Assembly (NCBI GenBank): GCA_035295665.1
Contig: DATGIQ010000401.1
Span: 1-27,669, forward strand
DNA: 27,669 nucleotides
Origin: DATGIQ01 sp035295665
GTDB taxonomy: Bacteria > Planctomycetota > Planctomycetia > Gemmatales > Gemmataceae
Direction of reading: 5' to 3'
Under the pieces are notes generated by a model. It was given only the letters and a program-made list of their open reading frames with translations, did not search any database and was not told the DNA's origin. A program made the translations under genes and the position numbers. Of the stretch, positions 8,501 through 15,353 are shown piece by piece; within the stretch, counting starts at the first letter, position 1, and each line of letters begins with the position of its first letter.

Positions 8501-8853
8501 TGCTGGATCGCCTGGCAGACGGGCACGAACAGCTCGAGGCGTTGGCGCGGCGCTAGCTTGTTGGCGTCGCAATACTTCGTGATGGGCACGCCGTGGACCA
8601 GCTCCATGACAAAGTAAGGCCGCCCGCTCTCGGTGGTGCCGGCGTCGAGCACGCGGGCTATGTTCGGGTGGTCCATCAGGGCCAGCGCCTGGCGTTCGAC
8701 CTCGAAGCGGGCGATGACCTGGGCGGAATCCATGCCGGGCTTGATGATCTTGAGGGCGACCTTGCGGCGGAGTGGCTGTTCCTGCTCAGCCATGTAGACG
8801 ATGCCCATGCCGCCCTCGCCGATCTGTTGCAAGAGCTTGTAGGGGCCGATCAT
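5530..8853 (-). CDS. Ser/Thr protein kinase with C-terminal WD40 repeats
   Basis: An 1107-residue Hanks-type kinase. Residues 1-290 hold a complete catalytic domain: P-loop GEGGMG 13-17 region, VALK with Lys35, HRD at 126-128 (IIHRDIKPSN), DFG at 149-151 and APE at 180-182. A single membrane helix lies at about 329-349, followed by an Ala/Glu/Arg coiled coil (about 350-400) and about 15 WD40 blades from about residue 455 to the end, enough for two beta-propellers. With the kinase in the cytoplasm, the WD40 part would be outside the membrane. The ATG overlaps the stop of the preceding 84-codon gene (ATGA). In related planctomycete proteins that short module is fused to the kinase, so a frameshift is suspected (see findings). 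It belongs to a minus-strand module with an ECF sigma factor. Kinase activity is well supported by motifs; the ligand of the WD40 domain is unknown. Confidence 0.93.
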   Translation of the reverse strand: MIGPYKLLQQIGEGGMGIVYMAEQEQPLRRKVALKIIKPGMDSAQVIARFEVERQALALMDHPNIARVLDAGTTESGRPYFVMELVHGVPITKYCDANKLAPRQRLELFVPVCQAIQHAHQKGIIHRDIKPSNVLVTLHDGQPVTKVIDFGVAKATEQRLTEKTLFTQYGTIVGTLEYMAPEQAEMSGLGVDTRSDIYSLGVLLYELLTGTTPLERDRLREAAYEEMMRLIREDEPPRPSQRISASGDRLATISAARRTEPAQLSRLVCGELDWIVMRCLEKDRTRRYETANGVARDVERYLKDEPVEACPPTTAYKLRKFARKHRAGLATAVGFAALLVLGTAVSAWQAVRATQAEAVALANEQQANANATAAQEKEREAGQQRDEARALAEELRRITYTARMNLAQHAWEEAAVPRALELLELQRPKPGEPDLRDFEWHYLNRLCHVDPLLTLKGHNMFIDSVTFSPDGKRLVSATTGGSNGSQRIEPELKVWDAQTGQELLTLQNASYGSVALSPDGKRLASGSKVWDAQTGRQLLSLQGHTGDVTSVAFSPDGQRLASGSGDLSDQGKPGEVKVWDAQTGRGLLTLKGRTGDVRSVVFSPDGKRLAHGITGGLKDGKRLPGVVKVWDVQTGQELLTLQGGGGSVTFSPDGKRLASRTGRGRLGGTPVPEEVRVWDVRTGQELPSLHERSDGPILFAFSPDGQRLATAGQRSGVPRIKVCDIESGQELFTFQRHTLEITSLTFSPDSKRLASSSWDLTVRVWDLQTGQEIRALKGLAKFWNGVAFSPDGKRLASGAGDWTVKVWDVQKDPGTLSLQRTRLAPIALSPDLRRVAGAAGDNTVKVWDAHTGQEILTLKGGTVTPRLAFSPDGKRLAFASATWDETKKTAVDVAVKVWDVQTGAEFLSLKGHTGWVRSLAFSPDGKRLAGASVGGEVHVWDTQTGQELLSLKDPYGPSAGVAFSPDGKRLASAGKVWDAQSGQELLSLKGGGPVAFSPDGKRLAGGLGDLTVWDAQTGLELQTWKGGHPDIVMSLVFSPNGKRLVSASRDGTVKVWDAQTGQEMLTLKGHSGYVSTVAFSPEGHRLASASYDGTVKFWDATPMPEKP

Positions 8854-9104
8854 CGTGCGGGGCCTTCGGTAATCGGCGGCTCATCAACTGTGATCGCCGC
8901 TCCCGGGGCCGGCCCTTTCATGAAGTTTCCCACCTGGTTGACGGCTTGCAGCAGGCCGTCTAACTCGACACGCAGGGAAGCGTTTCCGTTGCAAGCCTCA
9001 TCGAGGTAGGCCGCCCGTGCAGCGAGCGATGGGATCTCCAGGGCTCGGCCGAAAAGGGATTTCACGTCCGGCGTCGCGCTGTTCATGACCGACCAGCCTT
9101 TCAT
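8850..9104 (-). CDS. N-terminal module of the kinase, split off by an apparent frameshift
   Basis: An 84-residue peptide with the pattern VKSLFGRALEIPSLAARAAY, then LDEACNGNASLRVELDGLL. This matches the short helical domain (L..A.E.P...R.A.LDEAC..D..LR..VE.LL) that normally begins planctomycete Ser/Thr kinases of this type, directly before IGPYKLLQQIGEGG. Here it ends EPPITEGPAR and stops four bases into the kinase frame (ATGA). Adding one G in the CCCCGCACG stretch near 8856 would join the two frames as EGPGTMIGPYK. Two ATGs are possible: 9104, and 9086, which fits the family N-terminus better and has AAAGG upstream. It may be a genuine coupled two-gene arrangement, a mutation, or a sequencing error. 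On its own it is not recognised as an enzyme. Confidence 0.65.
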   Translation of the reverse strand: MKGWSVMNSATPDVKSLFGRALEIPSLAARAAYLDEACNGNASLRVELDGLLQAVNQVGNFMKGPAPGAAITVDEPPITEGPAR

Positions 9105-9201
9105 TGTGTTACAGTCTCCCGACGCCGCGCCCGGTTGCGCGGCCCTCTATTCTTTCATGCGACGCCTGCGTACGGGGACTGCCAAAAAAATCGCCAAAAA
9201 C

Positions 9202-9783
9202 TTACCGCTTGACGGGAGGAGGCGGCTCTTCCCCCTGAAGTCGCCGGAAGAGCCAAGCGCGCGCGTAAGTCCAGTTGCGGTAGGCAGTGCGGGGCGCGAT
9301 GCCGAGGGTTTCGGCGGCCTGTTCCATGGTCAGCCCAGCAAAGTAGACGAGCTTAACCAACTCGTACGTAGGTGGATCTGCCACCGCTAACTGATCCAGG
9401 GCTTGATCAACGGCCAGCACGTCTTCTCGCGCGCCTTCGGCGGCATGGAGGTCTTCGGGAAGCTCAACTCGTTGGAAGGCCCCCCCGTGGCGGAGTCGCT
9501 TCTTGCGCCGGGCGTTCTCGACCAGGATGCGGCGCATGGCTTCAGCCGCAGCGGCGAAGAAGTGTCTCCGACTATCCCAATGCTGGGCCTTCGCCACACC
9601 CACCAGACGCAAGTACGCCTCGTGGACCAAGGCGGTCGGCTGAAGCGTCTGGCCCGGTGCTTCCTGAGCCATCTTTTGCGCGGCCAACTTCCGTAACTCC
9701 TCGTAGACGAGGGGCAGGAGTTGCTCGGAGGCATGCGGGTCGCCTTGCTCGATAGCAGACAGGATGCGCGTAACTTCACTCAT
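9202..9783 (-). CDS. ECF-type RNA polymerase sigma factor (TIGR02999-like)
   Basis: A 193-residue sigma-70-family factor that would direct RNA polymerase to a specific promoter set. It begins MSEVTRILSAIEQGDPHASE; the sequence QLLPLVYEELRKLAAQKM and PTALVHEAYLRLV form region 2, and AEAMRRILVENARRKKRLRHGG is the linker typical of the ECF subfamily linked to Ser/Thr kinases in planctomycetes and acidobacteria. Region 4 (residues about 140-185) has the HTH LTMEQAAETLGIAPRTAYRN. The ATG at 9783 is preferred over a TTG at 9804, which would add seven residues. It is followed 97 bases later by the kinase N-terminal module, and the WD40 kinases lie downstream on the same strand. No anti-sigma gene is visible here, so regulation by the kinase is a reasonable inference. 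Confidence 0.9.
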   Translation of the reverse strand: MSEVTRILSAIEQGDPHASEQLLPLVYEELRKLAAQKMAQEAPGQTLQPTALVHEAYLRLVGVAKAQHWDSRRHFFAAAAEAMRRILVENARRKKRLRHGGAFQRVELPEDLHAAEGAREDVLAVDQALDQLAVADPPTYELVKLVYFAGLTMEQAAETLGIAPRTAYRNWTYARAWLFRRLQGEEPPPPVKR

Positions 9784-10007
9784 GGCCGGCACCACGAAGC
9801 TCAAGACCCAGGGGCAGGAGTGCCAGGCAACAGTATACAGCCCGGCCAGTAACCGTGCCGCGCGGGAAAGGGATTGCCAGGTTGCTGACCCTCCTCAACG
9901 GCCACGGGTTGACGGTGGGGATCAGCGAGCAGTATCCCCTGCCGCGGCCATTTCCTATTCTATCCTACGGGTGTTCCTGAATCCTCTCTAACGCAGAAGG
10001 ACCGATC

Positions 10008-10262
10008 ATGGAAGTCTGCAGTGAGTCCAAGGCGGGTCCCCACGTGCCGTCGCCGAGCGAACTCGTCGACGGCCTCGCGACGCAGTTGCGCACCCAACAG
10101 CAAACCTGGCTCCGCCAACTGGCAAAGGAACCCAGCCGCTTCGCCGATCTGGAAGTGACCGTCCATCAGACCTTTCAGCAACTGGCCGATCAATTGGTCG
10201 CCAGTCTGCTGGCCCAGGCCACACAACAGTCCCCGGCCTTGCAGGCCGCTCAAAAAAAGTAG
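10008..10262 (+). CDS. ISKra4-like transposase, N-terminal frame (upstream of the frameshift)
   Basis: An 84-residue frame rich in Gln, Leu and Ala (QLRTQQQTWLRQLAKEP; TFQQLADQLVASLLAQATQQ), the helical N-terminal part of ISKra4-type transposases. It ends at TAG 10260-10262 directly after a run of seven A residues at 10252-10258. The 0-frame codons over that run read A_AAA_AAG, the classical minus-one slippery heptamer used by many insertion sequences. A minus-one slip continues without interruption as VVEQAPQRLRTSEKRPLRLR into the main transposase, giving a product of about 529 residues. The start ATG follows AGAAGGACCGATC, with AAGGA as the ribosome binding site. Confidence 0.75.
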   Translation: MEVCSESKAGPHVPSPSELVDGLATQLRTQQQTWLRQLAKEPSRFADLEVTVHQTFQQLADQLVASLLAQATQQSPALQAAQKK

Positions 10263-11596
10263 TTGAGCAGGCTCCCCAACGTCTGCGAACGTCGGAAAAG
10301 CGGCCGCTGCGGCTGCGTCTGCTGGGCGGTTTGGTCGTGTGGATCAGCACCCTGTACTGTGGGCCAGCGACACGAACCGGTAAGCGGCGTGGCCGCGAGG
10401 GCAGCGGCCTGTATCCGGAACTGGCCGTCCTGGGTATCCGCGAGGGTTCCAGTCCGGCGCTGGCCAGCGAGGTAGGCCGGTTGACGGCCCTGTTGCCTTC
10501 CTACGAGGTAGCCCGTGCGGAATTGGTCCAACGGGGCATGCCCTTCAAGATCAAGGTTGTGCATCGCATCGCCAGCCAACTGGGGGCGGAGATCCTCACC
10601 ACGCGCACCCGCGACTTGCAACGCTATCGGGCTGGGGATCTACCTGCCGGTCGCGTGCTGGCGGGCAAGCGGGTGGGAGTGGCGATCGATGGCGGCCGGA
10701 CCCGTATCCGCACGGTGATTCGCAAACAAAAAGGTCGGGGTAAGGGCAAGAAGCAACGCCGTAAATTCAATGTCGAGTGGCGGGAACCTAAAGTGCTGAT
10801 TATTTTTGAGATGGACCGCAAGGGCCGTATGGCAGCCAAACCCCGGCCCTGGATCGATGGTACCTTCGCCGGTCCGGACGAGGCGCTAGAGCTGCTGGCC
10901 ATGCATTTGCACCGACTCGGTGCCGCGGCGGCCCAAGTCGTGGTGTTCCTAGCCGATGGCGCCCCCTGGATCTGGGATCGTCTGGACTGGGTCGTGCAGC
11001 GCGTGGGCTTGCCAGCGTCGCGCACGGTTCGGGTCCTGGACTTCTGTCATGCGGCCCATCACATCAGCTTGGCCTTACAAGCGGTGGGGCTGGAAGACGC
11101 GGAGCGCCAGCGTCTGTATCGGCGATGCCGTAAGTGGCTGCGTACCGGGCACACGAGCAAGCTCATCGCCGAGTTGACCGTGCTGGCCTGGGATCTCCCG
11201 GAGGAGTCGCCGGCCTGGGTGGCCATCGCTTACTTGGAGAAGCATCAGGGAGCGGGGCACCTGGGCTACGACCAGTTCCGCCGGCGTGGGCTGTCGCTGG
11301 GGAGTGGGGCGATTGAGAGCGCCATCCGGCGGGTGGTCAACTTGCGGCTGAAAGGGAGCGGCTTGCTGTGGCTGGAGGAGAATGCCGAGGCGGTTCTGGT
11401 GATGCGGGCCGCCGTATTGACCGAGCGCTGGCAGGAGACGCTCAGCCACGTCCGTACGACGATGGCCAGCGACCGTCGCCTGGAGTGGCACTGGCAGTCG
11501 CCGGACATGCCAGCCGAACTGAAAGCGGGCCTTCCCATTGCACCGCCTGGATCGCAACCTCAAGCCAAGAAAGGCTCTGAGTCAGATGCGGCATGA
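10259..11596 (+). CDS. ISKra4-like DDE transposase, catalytic part (reached by -1 frameshift)
   Basis: The minus-one frame runs from the slippery site to the stop at 11594-11596, 445 residues; a separate TTG start at 10331 is possible but unlikely. Landmarks of ISKra4-family transposases are AGKRVGVAIDGGRTRIR (the first catalytic Asp region), VVVFLADGAPWIWDR (second Asp), VRVLDFCHAAHHI and the C-terminal signature GSGAIESAIRRVVNLRLKGS with its catalytic Glu, followed by LWLEENAEAVLVMRAA. The transposase catalyses DNA strand transfer of the element. The frame has no internal stop and all motifs are present, so the element may be active if frameshifting works. Confidence 0.85.
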   Translation, partial: VVEQAPQRLRTSEKRPLRLRLLGGLVVWISTLYCGPATRTGKRRGREGSGLYPELAVLGIREGSSPALASEVGRLTALLPSYEVARAELVQRGMPFKIKVVHRIASQLGAEILTTRTRDLQRYRAGDLPAGRVLAGKRVGVAIDGGRTRIRTVIRKQKGRGKGKKQRRKFNVEWREPKVLIIFEMDRKGRMAAKPRPWIDGTFAGPDEALELLAMHLHRLGAAAAQVVVFLADGAPWIWDRLDWVVQRVGLPASRTVRVLDFCHAAHHISLALQAVGLEDAERQRLYRRCRKWLRTGHTSKLIAELTVLAWDLPEESPAWVAIAYLEKHQGAGHLGYDQFRRRGLSLGSGAIESAIRRVVNLRLKGSGLLWLEENAEAVLVMRAAVLTERWQETLSHVRTTMASDRRLEWHWQSPDMPAELKAGLPIAPPGSQPQAKKGSESDAA

Positions 11597-11617
11597 ACAC
11601 TGTTTGGGAATGCACCC

Positions 11618-11913
11618 GGCGCTGCCGAGGGCGGCCGCTACCCCAATTATGGACCTCCATTCCTCCCTCGGTGCCGAGACTTTGCGGTCGGAAGGACGGC
11701 CGCTACATAATCTGTTTGGTCGCCTAACGTGCGCAAGCTGAACGGTGACGCGGCGGCAAAGAGGGCGGCGGAGGAAAGCAGATAAGGGAGCGTCTCACAA
11801 GAGCTGATCCGGTCAGCGCCGAACGCGTAATCTCTCCAGTAGCCTCGCATCGGGGTTGAAGTCGCCACGCCCCCGGCCTGACCAGAAACAATCCTTGGTC
11901 CGCAACCCAAACC
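11618..11913. other. Intergenic stretch between the IS right end and the surface-protein terminator
   Basis: No convincing gene is visible. The stretch contains an imperfect GC-rich region and a ten-base direct repeat CGGCCGCTAC at 11632-11641 and 11697-11706. Short open frames on both strands lack start signals and family resemblance. Confidence 0.5.
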
Positions 11914-11951
11914 CAAGTGCGCCACCTCCCGCATAGGAAGTGGCGCACTTG
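11914..11951 (-). terminator. Hairpin downstream of the surface-protein gene
   Basis: CAAGTGCGCCAC and GTGGCGCACTTG form a perfect 12-bp stem around a 14-base loop. On the minus strand it lies 43 bases after the stop codon of the surface protein and is followed by GGGTTTGGGTT, which is T-rich but not a clean T-tract. It may be a terminator or a transcript-end stabilising hairpin. Confidence 0.55.
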
Positions 11952-11994
11952 AGGACTCCTGAGCGCAGGCCCACTCCTGCACTCGATGCCGCGA

Positions 11995-14475
11995 CTAAAT
12001 CCCGACCACGAGGTCGCCGGGCTTGTTGCCATCGAGCTTGTCCTGTATCGAGGCGAAGAACCAGTTCTGCCCGCCGCCGCCTTCCAGGTGGTCTGCCACG
12101 CCGTTGTCGTGCACCGTGCTGGTGTTGAAGTACGACCCCAGCACCCTGGTCCGCGTGGAAAACGAGTCGGTCGAGTTCCATTCCGCGAGGATGGCCTGCA
12201 AGGCCGCCAGGTTGGCATCATAATCGGTGTAGCCGCCGATCAGGATGTCATCGCTGCCATGCCCCTCTAGGTGGCCGCCTCCGTGGCCGGCAATGAGGAT
12301 GTTCCGCCCGCTGCCCCCTTCCAGGTGGCCGCCGCCTTTGCCGCCCACCTCGACCGTCGGGCCGCCGCCGCCTTCGAGATGCGTGTCGGCACCATCCCCG
12401 GCAAAGAGAAACGCGGGCAGCATCAGCTGATGGTCCACCTGGATGTGTTCCTTGTCGCCGTGGCCGTACACCACCAGGCTGCTCAAGCCGGTCAGCGGTG
12501 TCTGGAAGTCGGGCGAACCATCATGGAGCATGACGGTAACTTGAGCACCGTTGAGCTGCACTTCGATGTGGTTGCTGCCGGGGGTGCCGCCGACGTACAG
12601 GACCGCGGCGCTGCCGCCGAGGGACTCGCGGACAACGCCTTGCACCAGCTGGGACAGGGTGGTCGGGCTGCTGGGTGGAGTGAAGTTGTGGTCGCTGTTG
12701 CTGTAGGTGGCGGCCAGCGTGTGGCTGCCCAAGGCGGCCACGGCGGCGGTGCTCAGTGTGGCGCTGCCGCCGCTGAGGGGAAGGGACCCCAGGTCAGTGT
12801 GGGTCGTTTGATCGTAGAAATCGACCACGCCGGTCGGCACGGCGTTGGAGGCGAGCGCGGTCACGGTCGCTGTCAAGGAGAGGAACTGTCCTGGCACTGA
12901 TGGGTTGGCGGAGCAGGCGAGCACCAGGCTGGTGGAGGCCGGCGTAATGGTGAAGCTGGCACCCACATACGTGAGCGCGTAGTTGCTGCCCGCCGTCAGC
13001 GAGCCCTTGGCGATGGGATAGCTGCCGACGTTCTCTCCCGCGGCCCGGCTCAAGCTGCCGCTGAAGCTATCGCCAGGGACCAAAAAGCCGCTGGTGATCT
13101 GGTAGGTGAGCGTCGGGTCGGGGTTACCATAGGTCTTGCTCTGGGCGTTCGCAGTGACCATGATCGACAGCGGATTGACCGTCAGGCTAAAGCTTCCACC
13201 ACTGGCCTCGAAACCGGTGCCACCGCTGTAGACGGCTCTGATAGTGTGTATGCCCGACGACGGGTTATTCAGGACGGTACTCGCTATGCCGGCTACGACA
13301 ACCAAGCCGCTGGCCAGGGTGGTCGTGCCGTCCAGGAAGGTAACCGTGCCGCTGGTCACCGGGCTCCCCCCTTGCATCACCGTGGCTCTTAACGTCGGCG
13401 AGGAGCCGTAGTTTTGCGTGCCGCCCTGCAGGCTTACCACCGTGGTCGTACTCTGCACCTCAAACGCGCCGATGTCCACGGTCCCGTTCACGATGCGCGC
13501 GGCGCCGCGCTGGTCGGCGGTCACACCGGTCGGTACGAGGCTGTTGCTCCCCGCATCCAGGGCGGCACTGCCCGGCAAGAGTGCCATGGTGTACGTCGGG
13601 CCGCCGTTGTTCTGCAGGGGGCCCAGCATCGGATCGCCGGAGACGGGGGAGGCGAGGCCGTGGGTCCCGTCCTTGATCAAGTTGTGGCTGCCCATGAGAG
13701 GCCCGTTGCTACCGAGATCGTCGGCCCCACCGTTATTGGCCACGATGTTGTTGTAAAGGTCAGTTGTGCCATTGTTCTCGACCCCGCTCCCCCCTCCCGC
13801 CGAGTTGGCGACGGAGTTCCCGGCTATGGTGCAGTTGGTCGCCGTCATCTGGCCCCCGTAGTTCTTGATGGCCCCGCCGAAAGTTTCACTACTATTCCCG
13901 GTAAACGTGCAGTTGGTCAGCGTCGCCGTGCTGGAGTAGACGAACAGCCCGCCGCCGTCGCTGGGGGAGAGGTTGTTGCTGACGGTGCAGCCGTCCAGGA
14001 TCAGCGTGCTGCCGGCTAGCTCAAGGATCCCGCCGCCCGCGGAATTGGCCTGGCCCTGGGTGATGGTCAGGCCGGTAAGCGTCACGGTGGGGCCGTTGCT
14101 GCCGTTGTCGCCGATCTGGAAGACGCGCGACGCCTGATTGCCGCTGACGGTCACGCCGGCTGCCGAGCCCGTAATACTCATGCTGGTCAGGAGGGTGAGC
14201 TGGCCGCTGGTCAGCGTGATCGTCCGTGGCGTGGCGAAGGAGACCGGGTCGAAGTTAATGGTATCCCCCGAGTTGGCCGCGCTGATGGCGGCGCGCAGAC
14301 TGCCCGTGCCCGAGTCATTGGTGTTGATCACCGTGAGCGTGGCCGGGGCCAGTCGGTCCTCAAGGATCTCCAGCCGGGGCCGGAAACCTTTTTTGGGCCG
14401 CTGCCCGGGACGGCCGATCGTTTGCGAACCTTGAGATTGCTTGCCTAGCCAACGCGGTAGGTACGGAAAGGACAT
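11995..14475 (-). CDS. Large surface/secreted protein with beta-helix, Ig-like and MBG domains
   Basis: An 826-residue protein. The ATG at 14475 is chosen because GGAG lies seven bases upstream; an earlier in-frame start at 14517 would add 14 residues. After a basic N-terminus comes LEILEDRLAPATLTV (35-49), the planctomycete surface-protein motif, then SGTGSLRAAISAANSGDTI and Asn/Gly/Thr-rich right-handed beta-helix repeats to about residue 320. A choice-of-anchor-Q-like ending follows (NNGGPTYTMALLPGSAALDA, then DQRGAARIVNGTVDIGAFEV). Next are an Ig-like domain (about 340-435), an MBG domain (SKTYGNPDPTLTYQITSG), and a second Ig-like domain (about 520-620). The C-terminal region contains glycine-rich HLEGG repeats resembling RTX repeats with most Asp residues lost, ending DKLDGNKPGDLVVGI. 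The role is probably cell-surface or envelope related; no catalytic motif is seen. Confidence 0.85.
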   Translation of the reverse strand: MSFPYLPRWLGKQSQGSQTIGRPGQRPKKGFRPRLEILEDRLAPATLTVINTNDSGTGSLRAAISAANSGDTINFDPVSFATPRTITLTSGQLTLLTSMSITGSAAGVTVSGNQASRVFQIGDNGSNGPTVTLTGLTITQGQANSAGGGILELAGSTLILDGCTVSNNLSPSDGGGLFVYSSTATLTNCTFTGNSSETFGGAIKNYGGQMTATNCTIAGNSVANSAGGGSGVENNGTTDLYNNIVANNGGADDLGSNGPLMGSHNLIKDGTHGLASPVSGDPMLGPLQNNGGPTYTMALLPGSAALDAGSNSLVPTGVTADQRGAARIVNGTVDIGAFEVQSTTTVVSLQGGTQNYGSSPTLRATVMQGGSPVTSGTVTFLDGTTTLASGLVVVAGIASTVLNNPSSGIHTIRAVYSGGTGFEASGGSFSLTVNPLSIMVTANAQSKTYGNPDPTLTYQITSGFLVPGDSFSGSLSRAAGENVGSYPIAKGSLTAGSNYALTYVGASFTITPASTSLVLACSANPSVPGQFLSLTATVTALASNAVPTGVVDFYDQTTHTDLGSLPLSGGSATLSTAAVAALGSHTLAATYSNSDHNFTPPSSPTTLSQLVQGVVRESLGGSAAVLYVGGTPGSNHIEVQLNGAQVTVMLHDGSPDFQTPLTGLSSLVVYGHGDKEHIQVDHQLMLPAFLFAGDGADTHLEGGGGPTVEVGGKGGGHLEGGSGRNILIAGHGGGHLEGHGSDDILIGGYTDYDANLAALQAILAEWNSTDSFSTRTRVLGSYFNTSTVHDNGVADHLEGGGGQNWFFASIQDKLDGNKPGDLVVGI

Positions 14476-14580
14476 GAGATGACTCCATGCTCGGGCGAAG
14501 GTGTACAGGTGAAGCAACGTGCTATGAGAATAAGAAACGGCCTGCGGCGGAAAACCTTACAGCAGGCGAGCAAAAATGGA

Positions 14581-14596
14581 GCGGCGTAGACGCCGC
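14581..14596. promoter_or_regulatory. Short palindrome in the divergent promoter region
   Basis: GCGGCG TAGA CGCCGC lies 30 bases before the start of the plus-strand sigma gene and within the 150-base divergent region between it and the surface-protein gene. It could be an operator or a leader hairpin. High GC content makes such short palindromes common, so this is weak. Confidence 0.25.
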
Positions 14597-14625
14597 GCTC
14601 GGCCCGGGGCTGCTAAAATGGCGGC

Positions 14626-15210
14626 ATGCAGGAGACGCGCCAAAGTCTGCTGGTCCGCGCGCAAGCCGGCGAAGAGAACGCTTGGAAGGACCTGACCGAG
14701 CTCTATCGCCCGCTCATCATCGGCTGGCTGAATCGCCAGGGCGTGCCGGCCAGCGATGTCGAGGACCTGAGCCAGGAGGTGCTGCTGAGCGTGGTCAAAC
14801 ATCTGCCCGGCTTTGAGCACTCCGGCCGCCGGGGCGCTTTTCGCTCGTGGCTGCGCACCATTGTCTGCAGCCGTACGACCGATTACTGGCGAGCTATCGA
14901 TGCGGGCGCGCAGGCCAGCGGCGGCAGCGGCGCCACCGCCGCGCTCCAGCAGCTGGCCGACCCCGACAGCGACCTGAATCGGCAGTGGGACGAGCAACAC
15001 GACCGCTACGTGCTGGACTGCCTGCTGGACCTGATGGAGGAGGCGTTCGAGCCGGCCACCCTGCAAGCCTTCCGGCGGCTGGCCATCGACGGCGCCAGCG
15101 GGGCGGAGGTGGCCCAGGAACTGGGCTTGTCCGTGGCGGCCGTGTACGTGGCGAAATCCCGCGTCCTGCAGCGCATCCGCCAGGAAGCGGAAGGCCTGCT
15201 CGATTGGTAG
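14626..15210 (+). CDS. ECF-type RNA polymerase sigma factor (second module)
   Basis: A 194-residue sigma-70-family factor. Region 2 is residues about 8-90: LLVRAQAGEENAWKDLTELY, then GVPASDVEDLSQEVLLSVVK (region 2.2/2.3) and FRSWLRTIVCSRTTDYWR (region 2.4). Region 4 is about 128-190, with the HTH GASGAEVAQELGLSVAAVYV, then AKSRVLQRIRQE. It is of a different subfamily from the minus-strand sigma factor. The ATG at 14626 has only a weak purine-rich upstream sequence. The gene is followed, 143 bases later and on the same strand, by a kinase whose N-terminus carries a zinc-finger anti-sigma-like motif. The pair therefore likely forms a sigma/regulator unit. Confidence 0.92.
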   Translation: MQETRQSLLVRAQAGEENAWKDLTELYRPLIIGWLNRQGVPASDVEDLSQEVLLSVVKHLPGFEHSGRRGAFRSWLRTIVCSRTTDYWRAIDAGAQASGGSGATAALQQLADPDSDLNRQWDEQHDRYVLDCLLDLMEEAFEPATLQAFRRLAIDGASGAEVAQELGLSVAAVYVAKSRVLQRIRQEAEGLLDW

Positions 15211-15353
15211 CTGCCGTCGGGCGGACGAGACCAGACGGCCAAGGTCGCGCTCGGCAAGCGGGATTTCCTGTTAGGTCGTGGGCCTGTTTGCCGTTTCTCG
15301 TTGGGGGAAAGTGCTGTGGCTTTCCGTAAACGCGGACCCCATACGAGGCCTCT

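Larger units (their letters stand above)
9969..11617 (+). mobile_element. ISKra4-like insertion sequence (about 1.65 kb)
   Basis: The two transposase frames are bracketed by imperfect terminal inverted repeats. The left end at 9969 reads GGGTGTTCCTGAA. The complement of the right end, ending at 11617, reads GGGTGCATTCCCAAA: GGGTG matches, then TTCC after a two-base gap. No convincing target-site duplication is seen. The element lies 185 bases upstream of the ECF sigma gene start, in its promoter-proximal region. The existence of the IS is certain from the transposase; the exact ends are tentative. Confidence 0.6.

Noticed and set aside
11632..11706. Ten-base direct repeat CGGCCGCTAC (11632-11641 and 11697-11706) near the IS right end, as a target-site duplication
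   Set aside because: Both copies lie on the same side of the IS, so they cannot be its target duplication; may be chance in GC-rich DNA.
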